From positions 36,098,518 through 36,162,517 of the forward strand of contig NC_030852.1 of NCBI RefSeq assembly GCF_000208745.1: a DNA stretch of 64,000 nucleotides. Direction: 5' to 3'. The position numbers and the translations under genes are program-made. Source of the stretch: Theobroma cacao (lineage: Eukaryota > Streptophyta > Magnoliopsida > Malvales > Malvaceae). Shown here piece by piece: positions 56,001 to 64,000 of the stretch. Below the pieces are notes generated by a model. The model saw nothing but the letters and a program-made list of their open reading frames with translations. It did not search any database and was not told the origin of the DNA. Every line of letters starts with the position of its first letter. Position 1 is the stretch's first letter.

Positions 56001-56660
56001 TTCGTATTCATTTAATTGTGTCAGATAAATATGAATAAATACGAATATAACTTGATTTAATTAAATGTATCTAATATTTAAATATGTATATAGATACGGT
56101 TATTAAATGTATTACATTATATGATACAATTAGCATATTTATTAAATAAATTGAATTAAATTTTTTATGATATGATTGATAGATTGATTAAATATAATCG
56201 ATGCAATTCACTTATTTAAATTTACATTAAACAAGTTTATAAGTTAATTATATAAATTAGATTATACGAATTGATATGATAATTTGATTAATTAGACATG
56301 TTAGATGAGTTAAGTGAGTTAAAATTTCTTTAAGACATGTAATTATCTTGTCTTAAAGGTTATCGAAATGATAAACCAAGTAAATACAGTAATCTCAAAT
56401 CCAAATCTGTTTAGGTTGATGTCTTGTTAACAAGTTGTGTTCAAAATTAATTACCCGGTCCAACTAAAATACAACAAGCTACGTATAAATACTTAAATTA
56501 GTATTGGGGTCGAGTAGGGCTGGGCGTGATGGGTCAAGCCAGGTATAATTTATTTAAACGAAATGAACGTGTCATTTGATTATTGGAAAAGCAGGGGAAC
56601 AAATTCAACAACAGGCAGAGGCGATTTCTTTTCTTTCTTTTATCACCTCCTGTCCCACAC
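53006..56660. other. AT-rich intergenic region
   Basis: The 3' UTR of the preceding gene, then AT-rich DNA with small microsatellites: (CT)n at 54188-54201, (ATA)n near 54727-54738 and (CATA)n near 54832-54857. From about 55980 to 56330 degenerate AT-rich repeat-like sequence dominates. A TAGGGCTGGGC word near 56515 resembles a hAT end but has no partner. No coding sequence was seen. Confidence 0.5.
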
Positions 56661-56667
56661 CATAACT

Positions 56668-57002
56668 CCACGTTGCAGCTGCAGACCACGCGCACGTGCT
56701 CATACTGTAGCTCCACGTCGGCTCTGTAATGGCACCTCGTAATTTCACTGGAATCCACGCCCCATTGAATAAGTCCAACAAACAAGAAAAGTTACTAACT
56801 ACTTGAGTCATTTATTTAGTACTCCAAAGAAAAAAAAAAACAAAAGGGGGTATTGAAATTTGAAAGTTTTGAAACCGAAAATAAGAAAACCACTTGCGCC
56901 ATAATTTTCCCCTTTTGGAGGCTATCTTTTTGTTAGCTCACAAAACCGGAGTCGGTTGGGGACACGTGGAGGGGAGAAATTGGTCTGTTGTGATTATAAA
57001 TA
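56668..57002 (+). promoter_or_regulatory. ACGT-element cluster and TATA box of the transcription unit near 57 kb
   Basis: ACGT-core elements include CACGTT (near 56669), CACGTG (56693-56698), CACGTC (near 56714) and GACACGTGG (56961-56969). A canonical TATAAATA follows at 56995-57002, predicting transcription from about 57027. Such spacing of G-box/ABRE elements before a TATA box is typical of a regulated plant promoter, for example ABA- or light-responsive. The motifs are seen directly; the regulation is inferred. Confidence 0.6.
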
Positions 57003-57064
57003 ACCGGCAAGGAAGGGAAAACCCAAGCCCACTCGTAGGGTTATAGAAATAGTAATAGTAATAG

Positions 57065-57139
57065 ATGGTTCCGTTTTTAGCAAAGCCAAAAGTTTCCCTA
57101 AAGGAGCTCGAGATTGATTCAGTTACCGGCGGTCTCTAA
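57065..57139 (+). CDS. Short first ORF (24 codons), possible uORF
   Basis: The first ATG downstream of the predicted transcription start opens a 24-codon frame beginning MVPFLAKPKVSLKELE and ending at TAA. If the transcript is real, this frame would be met first by ribosomes and would act as an upstream ORF for the frame at 57211. There is no homology I recognise. Confidence 0.3.
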   Translation: MVPFLAKPKVSLKELEIDSVTGGL

Positions 57140-57210
57140 TTCGCTTGGTGCAGGTCGGGAACTGATTGGCTGCTGCTCCTTAATAGTGGATTGGATTGGA
57201 TTTAGGCCAG

Positions 57211-58390
57211 ATGGCGGGCCGTGACTGGAGGAGGCACGAATTGGATCCCGCCTTGCATCAACTGAATCGGAGACCGCGGTGAGGGGTTGCATGGATCTTG
57301 CCTTCTTTTTCTGTGTTATGTTCAGATCTCAGGTTGGGATTTACTTGCTTCTTGCTTGTATTCCGTAATCTTTTTTACTTTAGATTTAGGATTTTTTTTT
57401 AAAAAAAAATTATCTTTTTTCTGTTCTTGGAAATGAAGTTTCCAATTTCACTACACTAATAGAAATAAACGAAAAAAGAAAGAATAAGAAAGAAGGCTTT
57501 TAGCCATTCATAGATCTATTGGCGATATATCTTTTTTCTTTTTTTTTTTGAAAAAAAAAAGAATTTTATACCTTGAAACGGAAACCTTTGAAATGTTATT
57601 TAAGCTTGCTTATTTAAATAGGAGATACGTGAAGGTAACTGTCGTGCCCTATTAATCTTTTATTTCCCTTTGACGATACAAATGTGAAGGCAATGACTCG
57701 GGACCCAGAGAGGTAAAAAATTTTTAAATTGCCCAGATTTTTCTTGTTTTTTAAAAAAAGGGATGGTATTGTAGTAATAAAGGAACCGCAATGACTTCTT
57801 GCATAATGCTTTTACTTAAATATTGGAATTAGTTCTGTAAATATATATTTTTTATATTTTGGAATTAGTTTACTTCCATTTTTTGTTAATTTGGAATAAT
57901 CTCCAATCTGTTGGGTTTTTGTTTTTTTTTTTTTTGTTGGATAAGTAATATCCATTCTGTTAGTATCCTTTTTAATGAAGGTGCGACTTTTTCTGTGATA
58001 TCTGAAGTTTATGTGTCTGGTCAGAACTGATCTAGTGTTTTTTTAGGTGAACTTCTTCTGAAGTTTTTGATACATAAAATTGTTAAGAGGAAAAAGAAAT
58101 TAAAACCCCATAAATTGATAAAACTTGGTATTACATATTATGAGCAGAAGAAATTTTCTACTACTAGTTTACACAACTTCTAGTATTTTGTATATTTATT
58201 AGTCTAGGTTCTTCTACCCCAAAAGAACAAGGCCAGGTTCTATTTTTTTTTTAAATTCTTGTTTGATCATTTTTCGTTGCAATTTTACCATTTCCTCACA
58301 AGCCGTTTTGGGGAATAAATCTCGATTTTCAGTATAATGTTTTTGTTAATATTGACTCTTTCTGACTTTGATCAATTAGTTTCAATAGCC

Positions 58391-58426
<36 letters not shown>

Positions 58427-59169
58427 GAGGTGTACTTAAATTGTTATTTTAACTTCTGGGTTAATCTGAGCTAATTTTAACTTTAAGTTTCTGTTGTGTA
58501 TTTAAAAGTTAACAAATGGTTTCTTCAACTGTAAAAGATAGTTAAAAGAAAAATAGTACACTGAACTTTATCTCAACTCTATTGATCTTTGCAAGTTTGC
58601 AATTGTAGGTTTCAATTTGAAGGTGAGGGCATTTTACATAGGTTTTAGACTTCATTTATGGTTCAATGAGGTTGCATTTCATCCTTGTAATAATGATTAA
58701 ATTAAGGTTCTATATTTGTTTTTTCTTAACATATTTGGTAGTCCATCTAGATTGATGTCTGGTCTTGACTCTGTCCTCATTTTGAATATTTATCTATATT
58801 TCTTGCTTCAAATTTGATGCAATTGATTAGTTGTACTGACATTTTGATTCTAATTGTCTCCCATGATGTGATTTTAATTTTAATTACTGCGACAAATTTG
58901 AACTTTGAAAATCATACTAAATGCCATTAGGTAGAACTACAGTTTCTGTGCTCAGGAATATTCCCTATTTCAAATTTATTTTAATGCTCCTTGCTTAACA
59001 CAATTTGAGTTGTAAGATTGTCAGTTATTTATTGATTCATTTAAAGGCTCTGAGATTTACTTGATGGAGTGTGTTTGATAAAAAGGTTTTAAGCTTTTCA
59101 GATTACCTGTAATGGTTGTAAATTTGCAGAGCTGCTGGAGGTATTTCAAAGAATGGAAAATCCCCCTAG
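57211..59169 (+). CDS. Candidate small protein gene (35 aa) or non-coding transcript
   Basis: An ATG at 57211 starts MAGRDWRRHELDPALHQLNR in charged, non-repetitive sequence. The frame meets a strong donor, CGCG|GTGAGG, after 57278. The best acceptor that keeps the frame is TTTGCAG at 59129; joining 57211-57278 to 59130-59169 gives a 35-residue product ending GGISKNGKSP. A second possibility uses the donor GGAG|GTATTT at 59141, an 11-base micro-exon, and continues at about 59372 to end in GDSNCC. Other donors exist (for example CTCAG|GTTGGG near 57334), so the transcript may be non-coding or its main frame may be one I have not found. The promoter evidence is better than the coding evidence. 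Confidence 0.3.
58395..58424 (+). repeat. (AG)n microsatellite
   Basis: Fifteen AG units, uninterrupted, inside the putative long intron of the 57-kb transcription unit. Confidence 0.95.
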
Positions 59170-60381
59170 GAAGACATTGAGAGAGACTGAAAATTTAAAC
59201 AATTGACATGCTCTAATAACTTTTGTCCTGATATCAGAAACTTTAGATTGCAACTCTATTCAGTGTGTGTGGCTATTCATTTCTGTCTGCTGCTGTTTCC
59301 TCTCATTATAATAATATTCTTGACATTTTATCGACTTGAGAAGATGGGTGGCTTGAAATTCAATATTACAGGTGGAGACAGCAATTGCTGTTAGAATTAT
59401 CCATTGAGAGTTGAATTGTCTTTTCTAGTTGAAGTGCTAGTTGTTTCATTCTTTGTGGGAACATCTTTAGCAATTAGCATTAACAAACCCAAAAATTTCC
59501 CCCTTCTCGGTTGCTAATGTACATTTGAATTGTTCTTGCCTTTGGTCTTTTGCATTGTTAGGTTTACATTGCTTTTAACAGCATTCTTTCTAGAAGATCA
59601 TTTACACTTATTCTTAGATCTGTAGTTCCTATCCTTACTGACCATATTGATTTAACTAATGGATGTATAGTTTGTACTTGGTATATATTGATATTTTTGC
59701 TTATGAAAATTGGCCTTTTGTTCCCCATTGAGTTGATATCCAGCTGTGGAGCCTTTTATCAATCAGTGTCTGAAGGCCGCTGCAATATTCTTGCCAAATT
59801 TATCTACTCATCTTTTTGGCTTCAAATCTCAACACAACTTTTGTTCTTTGGTTGTCCTTTACTTAGTGAGCAAAGTTCCAAAAAGCCTTAGCATATCCCT
59901 TAGGATAGGTTTTCTTTCCACCCAAAATTCGTGTTTGACTAATTGAAGATATTAGTGCCACAGCAGTTAATTATGTGAGACTGTGAGACGGGACTGGGTT
60001 ATATACCGCACCTCTTAGTTTAGGGTTTATGGTCCTTAAGATTGCAATTGGAGTGTGAAAACTAAATCTTTCTATTTTTTGGTGTCAGAATGGATGTTGT
60101 CTCTCTGGGATGAGATGGTAACTGATGAATCCATTCTCACATTGTTTTGCTTTTGCCTATTTTCCCGTAAACATTAAAATGTAAAAGTTGTATTTTTGGC
60201 CAATATAGAGGATTTTTATGTTTAAAAGTTCACTCATATGCAGGACTCATGTAAATGCAAGTTCACATCAAGGGCGTCTTGGTAATGTCAGAACAATTCC
60301 ATTTACTGCTTATCTTGTCTTGTGAATATAACCAGCCTACCGTTTGCATAAAATTAGAATCCTTGCCCTAACGTTATTTTG

Positions 60382-60450
60382 TCCTTGAGGACACATTATT
60401 ATGTGTTATTAATGCCCTTGTTGTGGACACGTTGTTATGTGACGTTAATG
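60382..60450 (+). repeat. Imperfect tandem repeat of about 35 bases
   Basis: Two imperfect units built on GGACAC(A/G)TT(A/G)TTATGTG and ending TTAATG, at 60382-60414 and 60415-60450, with a partial third (TAGACAC) following. Confidence 0.7.
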
Positions 60451-62936
60451 TCTTTGCTGTAGACACAAAAAATCAAAGTGAATGAGTTATAACCGTGGAA
60501 TGCTGATAGCATTGATGACAGATGCTAAGGAGGGGCCTGGAACGAGGATTCTTGGATGGTGGTTAACTTTCGAAATGATGCCATTTTATTTTGACCTGGA
60601 AAACAATAAGGTCCCTTTCATGTTGGCGCCGGGCGGTTTCTTTCCCATTGAACTGCTTTACACAATTGGTTACTAGGCTGGATGAGGAAGGCGGGTGTTT
60701 TGTTTGGGACCCATGTGATGAATTTTCAATTTTTATGGTGGCCCTGAGTTTCTCTTTCTTAGCTTTGTACAGCTCAGTTGCTTTAGAAAAGCATCTTTGA
60801 AGCTGACATGAAGAAGCACGGATGCACAATTTTTGTTCTGGTTGATTGCCAGTCTTTACGCGGACAACAATTGACTCAAAAAGTGGGGTTGGAAAGAAAA
60901 CGCTGTGAAATAATTGCAGGATTTGCCTGACTTGTAAAGTGTTCAGGTGGGAATAATGCAGGAAGTGAATTTGTTAAGAGTCTAGTTGATTGATTGAGAT
61001 TTGAGAGATTTTATTATGGTCAGTAAATCAAACTTCCAAATTTTCTCAAATTATAAAACTAAGCTGAAATCCAAATCTCTCTTGCACAAACTTATTTTTC
61101 TTTTTTGAAAGCATAACCTCCGTTCTTGAAACTGGTTGTGAAGGCAACCCAGATGATGAGTGAGTGAGAGTGCGGAATTAGTATATGAGATCAATGGCCG
61201 ATCATTTATTCGTATGGTAACCAAGGATGGATCAAAGTATGCATATACATATATATAATTTAACTAAACCGATTCGGCGATGCTTTTGTCAAAACGGTGT
61301 CTAATTTGACTACCGAAGAGATGCTTGTGGGCCTCATGCATTGATGGGCAATGACCAAGATTGGCCTCACACGTAACCTAACCACTAACCATGTTGGACC
61401 AGACCACAGACCCTCTCACTGCTGATTTGGACCAGAACAGGTTTGTTGTTTGACGAAAAACAAGTTGAAAAAGTAATTCTGTAATTGGTTGAAATGACCC
61501 ACGAGGAAAAGTCTAAAATTCTCCTCAAACTGAGAGCCCCCACGAACACGTACTCCCAAAACAAACGAAACTCACTTGCCTGGCAAAGAGGAGAGAGCCC
61601 ACTCAAGGTTGCTCCCAACTTTCCAAATTCCAATGTTCTGTTGCCCTCAACAAAGGTAAAAAAACATGGGGACAACAAAGGATGGTGGGCTACAGCCTTT
61701 TTCCTTGATTTTTGTGTTTGTAGTTAACGATGATAGGTACATGGAGAATGTGAGGGCAAGGCAAAGGCAAATGGTTAAATGGAGACAAAAATTGAAGAAG
61801 CCGCTCTGCCCTCAGCCCAACGCTAAAGGCAATGATGAATGGAGAGCGGCCCGTGTGCAGCCAGCAGACAACGTCCCTCACCACCGGCGCCATTCTTGGC
61901 CCATAAAACGTGGAACGAGGCAGCACCCTCACCCCCGCTCTCTTCTCCACTACTAGTTGATGTAACATCTCTCCCCCTTTCCATCATATCTAGTTCAAAT
62001 TGAATTACACTGTGAAGTTGGCATTGACTTTGTTGGATGGATAATTTACAAAAGCTCCAACAATTCCAATTAAAGTAGTCGAATTTGTTTGGTGTCATGT
62101 CAGTAGATGATTGTATTAAGATGTCGAATTTCAAAATTTCAAAACACCCATTGCTGATTCTTTCTTCACCTATTTTGTTTGCAATTAATGGAATTAGATC
62201 CTTGTGTTTTATTACTGCTGGTCTTGTATACCTTTCAAATTCAAATTCAATACTTGAATTTGGCAGAGGCATTTGGAGAGAGTTCCTTAGAAAGTGGTGG
62301 AATGGGTATGCCTAGGACGCTGACGTTCAACGTTCCAACTCTAGGAACCAAATCCAGGGTTGGATAGAGAGTCAGGTAATGGCTCACAAGTGGTTATATG
62401 ACTTTTGACGGCAAAGCCGGCAAGGGCGGTATTTACTACTTGGCTCAACTCTTCAGAAAACAAGGACAAATTGGGACCCCGCACTAAAGAGATATCCCTT
62501 TCAATTTGCTTCATTATTTCCTTTTTTTTTTTTAAAAAAAAAAACAAGTATAGTTGAACTTCAAAATTATGTGTAATTTTAATCTAAAATACAATAAAAG
62601 GAAACTTTTGTTTTTCTTAATCTTCATTTGGTGAGGGTACATGTAATTCGAAGGGCAGGCCCTAGGATGAAGACTAAAGTTGTTACAAAAAGTATTTCAG
62701 AAAGTAGGTACTAGGGTTGGTGTAAATTATGATGATTGCAAAATTTGAATTCCAAATTCAAATCATAGAAACCCTCATTTTCATTTGTCACATGATGAGT
62801 CTGTTAGAAAAGAAGAAGAAAAAAAAAAAACCCTCATTTTCATTTGATTTGATTTCTCAAAATTCAAAATACTAGTGCTTATCTCTTTGGCTTTGCCCAT
62901 CCATCCCATCCATTTTGCAAAATAAACGTTTTACTA

Positions 62937-62967
62937 GTATGTATGTATGTATGTATGTATGTATGTC
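62937..62967 (+). repeat. (GTAT)n microsatellite
   Basis: About seven to eight tetranucleotide units, uninterrupted. Confidence 0.95.
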
Positions 62968-63106
62968 ATAACTGTATTTGTAATAAAATAACAGTCGTCG
63001 TAGTAAACAAATGTATATCTAAGAAAATAATGTAGGACTCTGGTCTGGCGCTACTGCTTCAGTTTCTTTCTTCCCTTCTGTTTTGCGTGAGTAGTGTCTG
63101 ATAAAC

Positions 63107-63896
63107 CATAAATAGTCCTAACCAATTCTCTCCTCTCCTCTCCTCCCTGGAAGTCCTCGACACTCATTGGGTGGGCTTCCTTCCTTCCGCTGATCCCAAT
63201 TCAATACCAATTTCCGGGTTTGCAGCTTTTGACTTGAAGCCCCCTTCTACCTCCCTTTCTTTCACCAATGCAGCTTTGATTCATTTCAAACGTTGAAGCC
63301 TCGCCACTCGCGGGCCATCACTCACCGCATTCTCCTTGCCTTAACACATTCAGGTTTGCCCTCTAAATGTAGTTGTCTCTCATTTTTCTGTTTTGGTCGA
63401 ATATATTCTGGAATGAAGACTTGATGGGCATTCCTACTTTCTCTGTTTAAGGAAATAACGTTTCTTTCTGTCTCTGAGATGTTCATTTTGATGTTTAGGA
63501 ATTAGATCTCTCCTCTCTCTCCTTTCTCCATCTGCTCTGCTCGTTGGCTCCTTTGGTTTCAATTCTAATTCCATTACGTGCCTCTCTCTCTCTCTCTCTA
63601 CCTTGGATTTCTTAATTCAGTAGTAGTACTACTACTACTGTTTTTGAGATGGAAAGAGGTGCAATATGAAATGGATGAACCATGGCCTTTTTTACTTGAT
63701 ACCATACAGCCTTTTGTTTTTTACTACAATAAACAAAAGCTTTCAAAAATCCCGACTTTACTTGTACTCTCTCTGAAAAGTTGCTTGCCTTAACCAACAA
63801 CTTCTTCTTTTCCTTTTACTTGAAGCATTTTTCTTTTTCATTTGTGGTTTTGATAACACATTGATCAGTGGTGATATTATACATTTTCCTCTACAG
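63107..63896 (+). promoter_or_regulatory. Promoter and spliced 5' UTR of a gene entering at the right border
   Basis: A TATA-like CATAAATAG (63107-63115) is followed by a pyrimidine-rich leader. A donor ATTCAG|GTTTGC at about 63355 and an acceptor CTCTACAG at 63896 bound a probable 5' UTR intron of about 540 bases. A purine-rich (GA) leader exon then runs to the first ATG. Confidence 0.5.
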
Positions 63897-63964
63897 AGAG
63901 ACACAGAGAGAGAGAGAGGGAGAGAGAAGAGATCAAGAAGAAGGTGAAAGGCAATAGAAGAAAA

Positions 63965-64000
63965 ATGATGTTGATGAGGAAAAGACTCGTTTGCTGTACC
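63965..64000 (+). CDS. 5' end of an unidentified gene, cut by the window
   Basis: The first ATG after the predicted leader exon opens a frame reading MMLMRKRLVCCT that runs off the right edge. Its position after a TATA-like box, leader and UTR intron supports a genuine start. Twelve residues are too few to name a family. Confidence 0.4.
   Translation, partial: MMLMRKRLVCCT

Larger units (their letters stand above)
59170..63100. other. Region without a recognised gene
   Basis: May include the 3' part of the 57-kb transcript. Short frames (59688-59891, 60482-60676, 61666-61956 plus; 61823-62272 minus) have no domain I recognise. It contains a short tandem repeat (60382-60450), a more GC-rich patch (61500-61960) and a tetranucleotide microsatellite near 62940. 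No transposon ends were seen. Confidence 0.4.

Noticed and set aside
56500..56545. hAT terminus TAGGGCTGGGC
   Set aside because: No partner end or 8-bp duplication was found nearby.
61823..62272. 149-codon minus-strand frame
   Set aside because: It begins with an ATG but has biased, domain-free composition, no promoter and overlapping open frames on the other strand; chance is likely in this more GC-rich patch.

Overview
The window is nuclear DNA from a flowering plant, almost certainly a eudicot and probably a woody rosid. The evidence is AT-rich intergenic DNA, spliceosomal introns with GT-AG ends, plant-only protein families (DUF1218, P-class PPR, CEP peptide, long-chain-alcohol oxidase, CC-NBS-LRR remnant) and many small non-autonomous transposons. 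The species cannot be fixed from the sequence. One unknown base is present at 24557. No rRNA, tRNA, CRISPR array or bacterial or organellar block was seen.

Layout, left to right: (1) AP-4 complex epsilon subunit on the minus strand (895-7786, 11 coding exons). (2) A decapping-5-like P-body protein on the plus strand (10151-15096, 7 exons), with a G-box and TATA promoter. (3) A four-helix DUF1218 membrane protein on the minus strand (16740-17985, 3 exons). (4) A long-chain fatty alcohol oxidase on the minus strand (19828-24198, 3 exons), whose second intron carries a 957-bp foldback element. (5) A decayed CC-NBS-LRR fragment on the minus strand holding only leucine-rich repeats (26223-28190). 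(6) A small intronless CEP peptide hormone precursor on the minus strand (30734-30997). (7) A chloroplast-targeted UPF0114 membrane protein on the minus strand (36755-39162, 5 exons). (8) An intronless P-class PPR protein on the plus strand (41081-42556). (9) An LEA_2/NHL membrane protein on the plus strand (47590-48207). (10) A membrane and coiled-coil protein of unknown function on the plus strand (50849-53005, 3 coding exons plus a probable 5' UTR intron). (11) A probable transcription unit from about 57025 with a clear promoter but only very short open frames. (12) The 5' end of a gene cut by the right border (start codon at 63965).

These are ordinary dispersed plant genes; nothing suggests a cluster or shared pathway. 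The most structured non-genic content is a set of non-autonomous DNA transposons with visible target-site duplications. Two are foldback elements of one family (22214-23170 and 44806-46299, direct repeats of 9 and 11 bp). Two are smaller Mutator-like MITEs of a second family (29525-30131 and 39810-40281, direct repeats of 10 and 9 bp). One is a 1237-bp hAT-like element (34133-35369, 8-bp near-identical duplication).

I see no convincing wholly new system. The best leads are the probable CUG-extended N-terminus of AP-4 epsilon, the small CEP gene, the foldback hairpin inside the alcohol oxidase intron, the unnamed 369-aa protein and the short-ORF transcription unit near 57 kb.
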